A stretch of DNA of 29,652 nt from Branchiostoma floridae (Eukaryota; Chordata; Leptocardii; Amphioxiformes; Branchiostomatidae): positions 84,670 through 114,321 of the forward strand of contig NW_023365757.1 in the NCBI RefSeq assembly GCF_000003815.2, written 5' to 3'. Below the pieces are notes generated by a model. That model saw nothing but the letters and a program-made list of their open reading frames with translations, made no database searches and was not told the origin of the DNA. This document shows, in pieces, positions 1 to 10,463 of the stretch. The position numbers and the translations under genes are program-made. The first letter of the stretch is position 1; every line of letters begins with the position of its first letter.

Positions 1-478
1 TCATAGGGGTCAATGGCCTTTGATAACATCCTGGTTAATCCTTTGGCTAAGCCAAAGCAGTGGGGTGAGCATACTGCTCATTTATCCAAATCAGTTTCGT
101 AGGCCCTCATGTAATTTACCATCATAAAGATGAAGAGCGGCCCATATGCGATACCTCTTAGTAGCAGCATCTATTCTCCCTAAGTCAGAAACATCAAGCT
201 TAGGCAAGCTTGACTTGAACGACTCAATAGGCAAAGCAGCGGTTCAGAGACTACCCCGCAATTCCCGGATCTCGTCTCGCGCCCTTTCTCCTGACCGGTT
301 ATATTCCTCTCTATTTGTTCCATTTCTACGATTTTCCAGCGATCCGGAGTCTGGTAGAGACTATCTGTCGTCCCTGGCGGGCGGGGTAAGGCGTTGCACA
401 ACATTTCCTCTGCTTGTTTGTTACTACGTTAACTGAAGGGACTACCCTAAAGACCAATAAATAAATAAATAAATAAAT
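1..478 (+). mobile_element. Probable 3' end of a non-LTR retrotransposon with AATA-repeat tail
   Basis: This stretch has no convincing protein-coding frame. Its + strand ends in a short spacer and a run of AATA repeats (about 457-479), and the repeats stop exactly where sequence shared with the promoter of the gene at 17114 begins in inverted form. A simple-repeat 3' tail abutting other DNA is typical of CR1/L2-type LINE insertions. I infer a 5'-truncated or window-cut LINE 3' untranslated end on the + strand. No reverse transcriptase motif is visible, so the family is not assigned. Short frames of 74-96 codons here look like chance. Confidence 0.4.
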
Positions 479-479
479 A
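457..479 (+). repeat. AATA tetranucleotide repeat
   Basis: About five perfect tandem copies of AATA/ATAA. They are best read as the tail of the upstream retrotransposon piece, and they mark the left outer boundary of the large inverted arrangement. Confidence 0.85.
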
Positions 480-600
480 TTTTCTTGTACAAATCTTTTG
501 TTAATGAAGACATTGGTATCATTTGTGCATGGTGATGTGTCATTGTGTGCTTTCTGCGTTTGGTTGCCATCTTTTCTGAACCGTTATGATTACTATTCAA
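479..600 (-). promoter_or_regulatory. Inverted copy of an ankyrin-MYND gene promoter segment
   Basis: On the minus strand this closely matches 16545-16651, which lies upstream of the first exon at 17114. Shared blocks include GGTTGCCATCTTTTCTGAAC and TTGTTAATGAAGACATTGG, with two small indels. It should therefore be the upstream region of a family member that pointed, or once pointed, leftwards. The rest of that copy is not visible because the retrotransposon tail at 457-479 replaces it. The similarity is seen directly; promoter function is inferred from the position of the matching copy. Confidence 0.6.
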
Positions 601-1048
601 GGTCGCAGAACACAGTATTTATGGGCGACCCCAGTAGGTCGGGCACAAAATAGTACGTCGCAGTTCTTGAAATGCCATGGAAATTTTTCTCTGCACGTCA
701 GCGAGTCGGAAACTGTTGTGGATAGTAGAGGAATTCGTAAGTTTTGAGGCTGTATGACTTGGGTTACGATATCTGTTTGACTGGGTAGAATTTCGCGGAC
801 GAATCCTGTTCCCGCTACTTCCTCGTGTGTCGGCTGCAGTATGGTGACCACCGCTGGGGGTCATTTGGAAGTGTTTTTCTGGGAAAACGAGCAGGCAAAC
901 TTAAGCTCATTTTCACATATGAGTTAGATTCTACCCTGAACTCCAACATATTCAATTCTTGTTGATCACTTTTGCACACTGCTGTAACTTCTGAGTCGAA
1001 CCTCCTCGCTTCGGGGTCACCATAGGCGAAAAACTGTGTTCTGCTACC
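601..1048 (+). mobile_element. TIR element (MITE), copy 1, with TCAA target duplication
   Basis: The left end starts GGTCGCAGAACACAGTATTT. The right end, read on the other strand, starts GGTAGCAGAACACAGTTTTT, giving a 20-bp TIR with two mismatches. The 4 bases on either side are both TCAA (597-600 and 1049-1052), a clean target-site duplication. The 448-bp body contains no transposase, so it is a non-autonomous DNA element. Two more copies lie at 9890-10355 (same orientation) and 16075-16544 (reverse). The 4-bp TA-rich target is compatible with TTAA-preferring superfamilies, but the superfamily is not established. Confidence 0.8.
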
Positions 1049-1052
1049 TCAA

Positions 1053-1630
1053 GCAGAGGCGGTTATGAACTTTCAGCGTCAACGGTGAAAATGGAGCTTT
1101 CCGGGTGCCCGATTTTCGCGGTTAATCTGACTAGGTTTCGAGCCTTTTATAAAAGTCACAATGTAATTTTTAGTACTCAGATGACTTTCTCCCTTCTTTC
1201 CACGGTTATTGCTATGCAATTCATGTGACTAAAGTATTGCACACTTTGTACTCTTGACGCCATATACCTTTGAAAGTTATAATATTTCAGCGTCAACGTT
1301 GAAAATGGAGCTTTCCGGGTGCCCGACTTTCGCGGTTGATCTGACTAGGTTTGAAGCCTTGTAGAAAAGTTAGGAAGTAATTTTGAGTACTCAGATGACT
1401 TTTTCCCTTCTTTCGACAGGTATTACGATGCAATTCAAGTGACTAAAGTAACGCACACTTTGTACTCTTGGCATCATATACGATTGAAAATTATGAACTT
1501 TCAGTGTCAACGGTCAAAATGTAGCTTTCCAGGTGCCCGGTTTTCTTGGTTAGTCCGACTAGGTTTCGAGCCTTGTAGAAAAGTAATTTTTAGTACTCAG
1601 GTGACTTTTTCCCTTCTTTCCCGGGGATAT
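1053..1630 (+). repeat. Tandem repeat B, about three copies of 214 bp
   Basis: A recognisable block around CTTTCCGGGTGCCCG recurs at about 1101, 1315 and 1529, so the period is 214 bp. Each unit also has a CGCGGTT block, GTAGAAAAGT, AGTACTCAG.TGACTTT and a trailing AAAGTAACGCACACTTTGTA-like block. The array ends at a sharp junction with satellite A near 1630. The same B units and the same junction occur inverted at 15386-16074. The 200-bp repeats at 10464-11734 are a diverged relative. Confidence 0.85.
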
Positions 1631-2855
1631 TTGACTTGCGGTATGCACCCTTCGATTCCTTACTAAGCAAGCTTTCGAATGATACCAAGTTTGTTGGGCC
1701 GGAACTTGAACTGTAAGCTACCATCTCAGTCTTAAGCCATCACCCTACCGAGTGCCGCGACAGGCGGTGATTCAAAAAGTAGCTAGCGGTTGCGCCTAAA
1801 CAGAGCGCCTAAACTCAAGAATAACTCGAGAAGGATGTATCCGATTGATTTGCAGTTTGGACCCTTCGATTCCTTACTAAGCAAGCTTTTGAATGATACC
1901 AAGTTTGTCGGGCCGGAACTTGAACTGTAAGCTACAATCTCAGTCTTAAGTCATCATCCTGCCAAGTGCCGCGACAGGCGGTGTTTCAAAACTGGCTAGC
2001 GGGTGCGCCTAAACAGAGCGCCTATAGTCTAGAATAACTAGAGAAGGATGTATCCGATTATTTTGCGGTTTGCACCCTTCGATTCCTTACTAAGCAAGCT
2101 TTCGAATGATACCAAGTTTGTCGGGCCGGAACTTGAACTGTAAGCTACAATCTCAGTCTTAAGTCATCATCCTGCCAAGTGCCGCGACAGGCGGTATTTC
2201 AAACCTAGCTAGCGGTTGCGCCTAAACAGAGCGCCTATAGTCTAGAATAACTCGAGAAGGATGTATCCGATTATTTTGCGGTTTGCACCCTTCGATTTCT
2301 CACTAAGCAAGCTTTCGAATGATACCAAGTTTGTCGGGCCGGAACTTGAATTGCAACCTATTATCTCAGTCTTAAGTCATCACCCTACCAAGTGCCGCGA
2401 CAGACGGTGTTTCAAAAAGTAGCTAGCGGTTGCGCCTAAACAGTGCGCCTATAGTCAAGAATAACTAGAGAAGGATGTATCCGATTGATTTGCGGTTTGC
2501 ACCCGTCGATTCCTTACTAAGCAAGCTTTCGAATGATACCAAGTTTGTTGGGCCGGAACTTGAACTGTAAGCTACAACCTCAGTCTTAAGTCATCACCCT
2601 ACCAAGTGCCGCGACAGGCGGCGTTTCAAAAAGTAGCTAGCGGTTGCGCCGAAACAGTGCGCCTATAGTCAAGAATAACTAGAGAAGGATGTATCCGATT
2701 ATTTTGCGGTTTGCACCCTTCGATTCCTTACTAAGCAAGCTTTCGAATGATACCAAGTTTGTCGGGCCGGAACTTGAACTGTAAGCTACAATCTCAGTCT
2801 TAAGTCATCACCCTACCAAGTGCCGCGACAGACGGCGTTTCAAAAACTAGCTAGC

Positions 2856-3409
2856 NNNNNNNNNNNNNNNNNNNNNNNNNNNNNNNNNNNNNNNNNNNNN
2901 NNNNNNNNNNNNNNNNNNNNNNNNNNNNNNNNNNNNNNNNNNNNNNNNNNNNNNNNNNNNNNNNNNNNNNNNNNNNNNNNNNNNNNNNNNNNNNNNNNNN
3001 NNNNNNNNNNNNNNNNNNNNNNNNNNNNNNNNNNNNNNNNNNNNNNNNNNNNNNNNNNNNNNNNNNNNNNNNNNNNNNNNNNNNNNNNNNNNNNNNNNNN
3101 NNNNNNNNNNNNNNNNNNNNNNNNNNNNNNNNNNNNNNNNNNNNNNNNNNNNNNNNNNNNNNNNNNNNNNNNNNNNNNNNNNNNNNNNNNNNNNNNNNNN
3201 NNNNNNNNNNNNNNNNNNNNNNNNNNNNNNNNNNNNNNNNNNNNNNNNNNNNNNNNNNNNNNNNNNNNNNNNNNNNNNNNNNNNNNNNNNNNNNNNNNNN
3301 NNNNNNNNNNNNNNNNNNNNNNNNNNNNNNNNNNNNNNNNNNNNNNNNNNNNNNNNNNNNNNNNNNNNNNNNNNNNNNNNNNNNNNNNNNNNNNNNNNNN
3401 NNNNNNNNN
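2856..3409. other. Assembly gap (554 N)
   Basis: Run of N inside satellite A. Apparent open frames crossing it are artefacts of undetermined codons. Confidence 1.
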
Positions 3410-4742
3410 CAACTTGAACTGTAAGCTACAATCTCAGTCTTAAGTCATCACCCTACCAAGTGCCGCGACAGACGGTGTTTCAAAAAGTAGCTAGCGGTTG
3501 CGCCTAAACAGAGCGCCTATAGTCAAGAATAACTCGAGAAGGATGTATTCGATTGATTTGCGGTTCGCACGCGTCTATTCCTTACTAAGCAGCTTTCAAT
3601 GATACCAGTTTGTCGGGCCGGAACTTGAACTGTAAGCTACAATCTCAGTCTTAAGTCATCACCCTACCAAGTGCCGCGACAGACGGCGTTTCAAAAAGTA
3701 GCTAGCGGTTGCGCCTAAACAGTGCGCCTATAGTCAAGAATAACTAGAGAAGGATGTATCCGATTGATTTGCGGTTTGCACCCGTCGATTCCTTACTAAG
3801 CAAGCTTTCGAATGATACCAAGTTTGTCGGGCCGGAACTTGAACTGTAAGCTACAATCTCAGTCTTAAGAATTCACCCTACCAAGTGTCGCGACAGGCGG
3901 TTTTTTAAAACTAGCTAGCGGTTGCGCCTAAACAGGGCGCCTATAGTCTAGAATAACTAGAGAAGAATGTATCCGATTGATTTGCAGTTTGCACCCGTCG
4001 ATTTCTTACTAAGCAAGCTTTCGAATGATACCAAGTTTGTCGGGCCGGAATTTGAACTGTAAGCTACAATCTCAGTCTTAAGTCATCACCCTACCAAGTG
4101 CCGCGACAGACGGCGTTTCAAAAAGTAGCTAGCGGTTGCGCCTAAACAGTGCGCCTATAGTAAAGAATAACTCGAGTAGGATGTATCCGATTGATTTGCG
4201 GTTTGCACCCGTCGATTTCTTACTAAGCAAGCTTTTGAATGATACCAAGTTTGTCGGGCCGGAACTTGAACTGTAAGCTACAATCTCAGTCTTAAGTCAT
4301 CACCCTACCAAGTGCCGCGACAGACGGCGTTTCAAAAAGTAGCTAGCGGTTGCGCCTAAACAGTGCGCCTATAGTCAAGAATAACTCGAGAAGGATGTAT
4401 CCGATTGATTTGCGGTTTGCACTCGTAGATTTCTTACTAAGCAAGCTTTTGAATGATACCAAGTTTGTCGGGCCGGAACTTGAATCGTAAGCTACAATCT
4501 CAGTCTTAAGTCATCACCCTACCAAGTGCCGCGACAGACGGCGTTTCAAAAAGTAGCTAGCGGTTGCGCCTAAACAGTGCGCCTATAGTAAAGAATAACT
4601 CGAGAAGGATGTATCCGATTGATTTGCGGTTTGCACCCGTCGATTTCTTACTAAGCAAGCTTTCGAATGATACCAAGTTTGTCGGGCCGGAACTTGAACT
4701 GTAAGCTACAATCTCAGTCTTAAGAATTCACCCTACCAAGTG

Positions 4743-5156
4743 NNNNNNNNNNNNNNNNNNNNNNNNNNNNNNNNNNNNNNNNNNNNNNNNNNNNNNNNNN
4801 NNNNNNNNNNNNNNNNNNNNNNNNNNNNNNNNNNNNNNNNNNNNNNNNNNNNNNNNNNNNNNNNNNNNNNNNNNNNNNNNNNNNNNNNNNNNNNNNNNNN
4901 NNNNNNNNNNNNNNNNNNNNNNNNNNNNNNNNNNNNNNNNNNNNNNNNNNNNNNNNNNNNNNNNNNNNNNNNNNNNNNNNNNNNNNNNNNNNNNNNNNNN
5001 NNNNNNNNNNNNNNNNNNNNNNNNNNNNNNNNNNNNNNNNNNNNNNNNNNNNNNNNNNNNNNNNNNNNNNNNNNNNNNNNNNNNNNNNNNNNNNNNNNNN
5101 NNNNNNNNNNNNNNNNNNNNNNNNNNNNNNNNNNNNNNNNNNNNNNNNNNNNNNNN
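4743..5156. other. Assembly gap (414 N)
   Basis: Run of N inside satellite A, about two monomers long. Confidence 1.
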
Positions 5157-7123
5157 GCCGCGACAGGCGGCGTTTCAAAAAGTAGCTAGCGGTTGCGCCT
5201 AAACAGAGCGCCTATAGTCAAGAATAACTCGAGAAGGATGTATCCGATTGATTTGCGGTTTGCACCCGTCGATTTCTTACTAAGCAAGCTTTCGAATGAT
5301 ACCAAGTTTGTTGGGCCGGAACTTGAACTGTAAGCTACAATCTCAGTCTTAAGTCATCACCCTACCAAGTGCCGCGACAGACGGCGTTTCAAAAAGTAGC
5401 TAGCGGTTGCGCCTAAACAGTGCGCCTATAGTAAAGAATAACTCGAGAAGGATGTATCCGATTGATTTGCGGTTTGCATCCGTAGATTCCTTACTAAGCA
5501 AGCTTTTGAATGATACCAAGTTTGTCGGGCCGGAACTTGAACTGTAAGCTACAATCTCAGTCTTAAGTCATCACCCTACCAAGTGCCGCGACAGACGGTG
5601 TTTCAAAAAGTAGCTAGCGGGTGCGCCTAAACAGAGCGCTTATAGTCAAGAATAACTCGAGAAGGATGTATCCGATTGATTTGCGGTTTGCACCCGTCGA
5701 TTCCTTACTAAGCAAGCTTTCGAATGATACCAAGTTTGTCGGGCCGGAACTTGAACTGTAAGCTACAATCTCAGTCTTAAGTCATCACCCTACCAAGTGC
5801 CGCGACAGACGGCGTTTCAAAAAGTAGCTAGCGGTTGCGCCTAAACAGTGCGCCTATAGTAAAGAATAACTCGAGAAGGATGTATCCGATTGATTTGCGG
5901 TTTGCATTCGTAGATTCCTTACTAAGCAAGCTTTTGAATGATACCAAGTTTGTCGGGCCGGAACTTGAACTGTAAGCTACAATCTCAGTCTTAAGTCATC
6001 ACCCTACCAAGTGCCGCGACAGACGGTGTTTCAAAAAGTAGCTAGCGGGTGCGCCTAAACAGAGCGCTTATAGTCAAGAATAACTCGAGAAGGATGTATC
6101 CGATTGATTTGCGGCTTGCACCCGTCGATTCCTTACTAAGCAAGCTTTCGAATGATACCAAGTTTGTCGGGCCGGAACTTGAACTGTAAGCTACAATCTC
6201 AGTCTTAAGTCATCACCCTACCAAGTGCCGCGACAGACGGTGTTTCAAAAAGTAGCTAGCGGTTGCGCCTAAACAGAGCGCCTATAGTCAAGAATAACTC
6301 GGGAAGGATGTATTCGATTGATTTGCAGTTTGCACCCGTCGATTCCTTACTAAGCAAGCTTTCGAATGATACCAAGTTTGTCGGGCCGGAACTTGAACTG
6401 TAAGCTACAATCTCAGTCTTAAGAATTCACCCTACCAAGTGTCGCGACAGGCGGTTTTTTAAAACTAGCTAGCGGTTGCGCCTAAACAGAGCGCCTATAG
6501 TCTAGAATAACTCGAGAAGGATGTATCCGATTGATTTACGGTTTGCACCCTTCGATTCCTTACTAAGCAAGCTTTTGAATGATACCAAGTTTGTCGGGCC
6601 GGAACTTGAACTGTAAGCTACAATCTCAGTCTTAACTCATCACCCTACCAAGTGCCGCGACAGACGGCGTTTCAAAAAGTAGCTAGCGGTTGCGCCTAAA
6701 CAGAGCGCCTATAGTCAAGAATAACTCGGGAAGGATGTATCCGATTGATTTGCGGTTTGCACCCGTCGATTTCTTACTAAGCAAGCTTTCGAATGATACC
6801 AAGTTTGTTGGGCCGGAACTTGAACTGTAAGTTACAATCTCAGTCTTAAGTCATCACCCTACCAAGTGCCGCGACAGACGGCGTTTCAAAAAGTAGCTAG
6901 CGGTTGCGCCTAAACAGTGCGCCTATAGTCAAGAATAACTAGAGATGGATGTATCCGATTGATTTGCGGTTTGCACCCGTCGATTTCTTACTAAGCAAGC
7001 TTTCGAATGATACCAAGTTTGTCGGGGCGGAACTTGAACTGTAAGCTACAATCTCAGTCTTAAGTCATCACCCTACCAAGTGCCGCGACAGACGACGTTT
7101 CAAAAAGTAGCTAGCGGTTGCGC

Positions 7124-7687
7124 NNNNNNNNNNNNNNNNNNNNNNNNNNNNNNNNNNNNNNNNNNNNNNNNNNNNNNNNNNNNNNNNNNNNNNNNNNNNN
7201 NNNNNNNNNNNNNNNNNNNNNNNNNNNNNNNNNNNNNNNNNNNNNNNNNNNNNNNNNNNNNNNNNNNNNNNNNNNNNNNNNNNNNNNNNNNNNNNNNNNN
7301 NNNNNNNNNNNNNNNNNNNNNNNNNNNNNNNNNNNNNNNNNNNNNNNNNNNNNNNNNNNNNNNNNNNNNNNNNNNNNNNNNNNNNNNNNNNNNNNNNNNN
7401 NNNNNNNNNNNNNNNNNNNNNNNNNNNNNNNNNNNNNNNNNNNNNNNNNNNNNNNNNNNNNNNNNNNNNNNNNNNNNNNNNNNNNNNNNNNNNNNNNNNN
7501 NNNNNNNNNNNNNNNNNNNNNNNNNNNNNNNNNNNNNNNNNNNNNNNNNNNNNNNNNNNNNNNNNNNNNNNNNNNNNNNNNNNNNNNNNNNNNNNNNNNN
7601 NNNNNNNNNNNNNNNNNNNNNNNNNNNNNNNNNNNNNNNNNNNNNNNNNNNNNNNNNNNNNNNNNNNNNNNNNNNNNNNNNNNNNNN
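7124..7687. other. Assembly gap (564 N)
   Basis: Run of N inside satellite A. The sequence just after it repeats the one found near 2145-2850. Confidence 1.
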
Positions 7688-9081
7688 AGCTACAATCTCA
7701 GTCTTAAGTCATCATCCTGCCAAGTGCCGCGAGCAGGCGGTATTTCAAACCTAGCTAGCGGTTGCGCCTAAACAGAGCGCCTATAGTCTAGAATAACTCG
7801 AGAAGGATGTATCCGATTATTTTGCGGTTTGCACCCTTCGATTTCTCACTAAGCAAGCTTTCGAATGATACCAAGTTTGTCGGGCCGGAACTTGAATTGC
7901 AACCTATTATCTCAGTCTTAAGTCATCACCCTACCAAGTGCCGCGACAGACGGTGTTTCAAAAAGTAGCTAGCGGTTGCGCCTAAACAGTGCGCCTATAG
8001 TCAAGAATAACTAGAGAAGGATGTATCCGATTGATTTGCGGTTTGCACCCGTCGATTCCTTACTAAGCAAGCTTTCGAATGATACCAAGTTTGTTGGGCC
8101 GGAACTTGAACTGTAAGCTACAACCTCAGTCTTAAGTCATCACCCTACCAAGTGCCGCGACAGGCGGCGTTTCAAAAAGTAGCTAGCGGTTGCGCCGAAA
8201 CAGTGCGCCTATAGTCAAGAATAACTAGAGAAGGATGTATCCGATTATTTTGCGGTTTGCACCCTTCGATTCCTTACTAAGCAAGCTTTCGAATGATACC
8301 AAGTTTGTCGGGCCGGAACTTGAACTGTAAGCTACAATCTCAGTCTTAAGTCATCACCCTACCAAGTGCCGCGACAGACGGCGTTTCAAAAAGTAGCTAG
8401 CGGTTGCGCCTAAACAGTGCGCCTATAGTCAAGAATAACTCGAGAAGGATGTATCCGATTGATTTGCAGTTTGCACCCGTCGATTCCTTACTAAGCCAGC
8501 TTTCGAATGATACCAAGTTTGTTGGGCCGGAACTTGAACTGTAAGCTACAATCTCAGTATTAAGAATTCACCCTACCAAGTGTCGCGACAGGCGGTTTTT
8601 TAAAACTAGCTAGCGGTTGCGCCTAAACAGAGCGCCTATAGTCTAGAATAACTCGAGAAGGATGTATCCGATTGATTTGCGGTTTGCACTCGTAGATTCC
8701 TTACTAAGCAAGCTTTTGAATGATACCAAGTTTGTTGGGCCGGAACTTGAACTGTAAGCTACAATCTCAGTCTTAAGTCATCACCCTACCAAGTGCCGCG
8801 ACAGACGGCGTTTCAAAAAGTAGCTAGCGGTTGCGCCTAAACAGAGCGCCTATAGTCAAGAATAACTCGAGAAGGATGTATCCGATTGATTTGCGGTTTG
8901 CACCCGTCGATTTCTTACTAAGCAAGCTTTCGAATGATACCAAGTTTGTTGGGCCGGAACTTGAACTGTAAGCTACAATCTCAGTCTTAAGTCATCACCC
9001 TACCAAGTGCCGCGACAGACGGCGTTTCAAAAAGTAGCTAGCGGTTGCGCCTAAACAGTGCGCCTATAGTCAAGAATAACT

Positions 9082-9181
9082 NNNNNNNNNNNNNNNNNNN
9101 NNNNNNNNNNNNNNNNNNNNNNNNNNNNNNNNNNNNNNNNNNNNNNNNNNNNNNNNNNNNNNNNNNNNNNNNNNNNNNNNN
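9082..9181. other. Assembly gap (exactly 100 N)
   Basis: Exactly 100 N, the usual placeholder for an unknown distance. It separates the forward satellite array from the central segment, so the true array length and even the adjacency are uncertain. Confidence 1.
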
Positions 9182-9889
9182 TAGATATAGATACATAGAA
9201 AGGTTACATACATCTTGTTACACCCTTAGCAAACATTTTCAAGTTCACCACAATTTTATTCCAGACATTAGATTTTCAGTAGATCTGACCAGTATCGCGG
9301 CTCTTCTACAATACATGTATTTGGTTCGCCCGTGAAAACGACCACCCCGTCACAATCTTCCAAATGTAAGGAACTAAGAAATGAGTCAATCAGTCTTATT
9401 AACACGGACATCTTAACGTGAGACTAGACAAAGTAATTCAAGATGTTTCAGAAGTGATTATACCACTGTCACATTTGGCGAAAATCGATCAGACGAAGAT
9501 TCTGCGGCCATCGCCCGAGCCTCGCTTATAATAATAACTTTATTGCACAACAATTGTACAAGGTACAAAGTATGGCTTATATGTGAAAGGGACGATTTTC
9601 AGGTGAAAAATACGCGCAACCCTCTGTCGATCTTAAATATGGCCGATCTTCTATTGGTACGCCCGAAGATCGTGGATAATGTGACAGGGGTATTACGGAA
9701 CGATACTGCGATTTTAGATTAGATATAGAACGACAATGTTTAAGTCGTCAGCGGTGTTATGTGTATGTGTGTGCATGCCTACATGTATGTGTCCATATGT
9801 ATGTGTGGACATGTATGGCCCATGTGTCTGTTTCAGTCTTGTCTTAAAAACGTAGAAGAATCTGAAGGCGTTAAGGTGGTCTTTATTAA
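9182..9889. other. Central spacer without a recognisable gene
   Basis: No exon-like frame is seen. It contains a LINE-type 3' tail (9527-9580), a short stretch near 9470-9500 resembling the foldback arm at 24617-24681 (shared GCGAAAATCGATC), and an impure GT/ATGT-rich stretch at about 9755-9830. The TIR element copy 2 follows immediately. Confidence 0.6.
9527..9580 (-). mobile_element. Non-LTR retrotransposon 3' tail, minus strand
   Basis: Read on the minus strand, this gives a stretch ending GTTGTGCAATAAAGTTATTA followed by TAT repeats. This AATAAAG plus TTATTA form is typical of the 3' end of CR1/L2-like LINEs in marine deuterostomes. No coding part of the element can be identified, so it is probably a strongly 5'-truncated copy. 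Confidence 0.5.
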
Positions 9890-10355
9890 GGTCGCATAAC
9901 ACAGTATTTATGGGCGAAAAGTAGGTCGGGCACAAAATAGTACGTCGCAGTTCTTGAAAAGCCATAGAAAATTTTCTGTGCACGTCAGCGAGTCGGAAAC
10001 TCTGGCGGATAGCAAAGGAATGCGTAAGTTTTGAGGCTGTATGACTTGGGTTACGAAGTTTGTTTTGGCTGGGTAGAATTTCGCGCAAGAATCCTGTTCC
10101 TGCTACTTCCGTGTGTCGGCTGCAGTATGGTGACCTCCGCTGGGGGTCATTTCAAAGTGTTCTTTCTGGGGAAACGAGTAGGCAAACTTAAACTCATTTT
10201 CACAAATTGTGTACATACTGCCCTGAACTCCAACATATTCAATTCTTGTTAATTACTTTTGCACCCTGCTATACGAATTTGAGGGGTCGAACCTCCTCAC
10301 TTCGAGGTCCTTAACATAACAATGTAAATCCCAATAGGCGAAAAACTGTCCTACC
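9890..10355 (+). mobile_element. TIR element (MITE), copy 2
   Basis: It starts GGTCGCATAACACAGTATTT and ends with the inverted match ..AAAAACTGTCCTACC, and its body lines up with copy 1 (601-1048). The flanks are TTAA on the left (9886-9889) and TTAT on the right (10356-10359), an imperfect 4-bp target duplication. The right TIR is more diverged than in copy 1. There is no transposase. It lies in the asymmetric centre of the inverted arrangement, in the same orientation as copy 1, and is followed by a B-type array just as copy 1 is. Confidence 0.75.
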
Positions 10356-10463
10356 TTATGCGAAATCAGCAAATTACTGCCTGGGTCACCAGACAGGCTG
10401 GGCGGGATTTTCAAGATGATGACTGAAAAATATGATGTGACGCGCAGAAATGAAGAAAAAGAG
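10356..10463. other. Short unique segment between TIR element and B' array
   Basis: About 108 bases with no similarity seen elsewhere in the window. It ends where the first TTTCCTAAGTCCGATCGTAT block of the B' array begins. Confidence 0.5.

Larger units (their letters stand above)
1631..9081 (+). repeat. Satellite A, forward array, 213/214-bp monomer
   Basis: About 35 monomer lengths fit here, including three gaps filled with N. The anchor TTGCACCC.TCGATT recurs every 213-214 bases from about 1860 onward. Each unit includes TACTAAGCAAGCTTTCGAAT, TTTGTCGGGCCGGAACTTGA, CACCCTACCAAGTGCCGCGA, GTAGCTAGCGGTTGCGCC and a GAATAACTCGAGAAGGATGT block. Monomers are mostly well above 90% alike by eye. 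Variants differ at fixed sites (CCCTTCG/CCCGTCG, CAGAGCGCC/CAGTGCGCC, CTCGAG/CTAGAG), which shows higher-order structure. No long frame is kept across units, so this is non-coding satellite DNA. Confidence 0.95.

Noticed and set aside
597-864. Minus-strand frames inside the three TIR elements
   Set aside because: Two overlapping frames are open in copy 1, but the copies keep different frames because of small indels, and there is no transposase motif. Best read as chance openness in a short non-autonomous element.
2820-3443. Long open frames across N gaps (also 4720-5189, 7080-7771, 9045-9335, 11919-12252)
   Set aside because: They consist of undetermined codons flanked by satellite sequence and carry no protein signal.
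1631-9081. Could the regular array be a CRISPR locus or a tandem gene cluster?
   Set aside because: Units of 213 bp are joined directly without unique spacers, in a eukaryotic intron-bearing context, with stops in all frames of the monomer.
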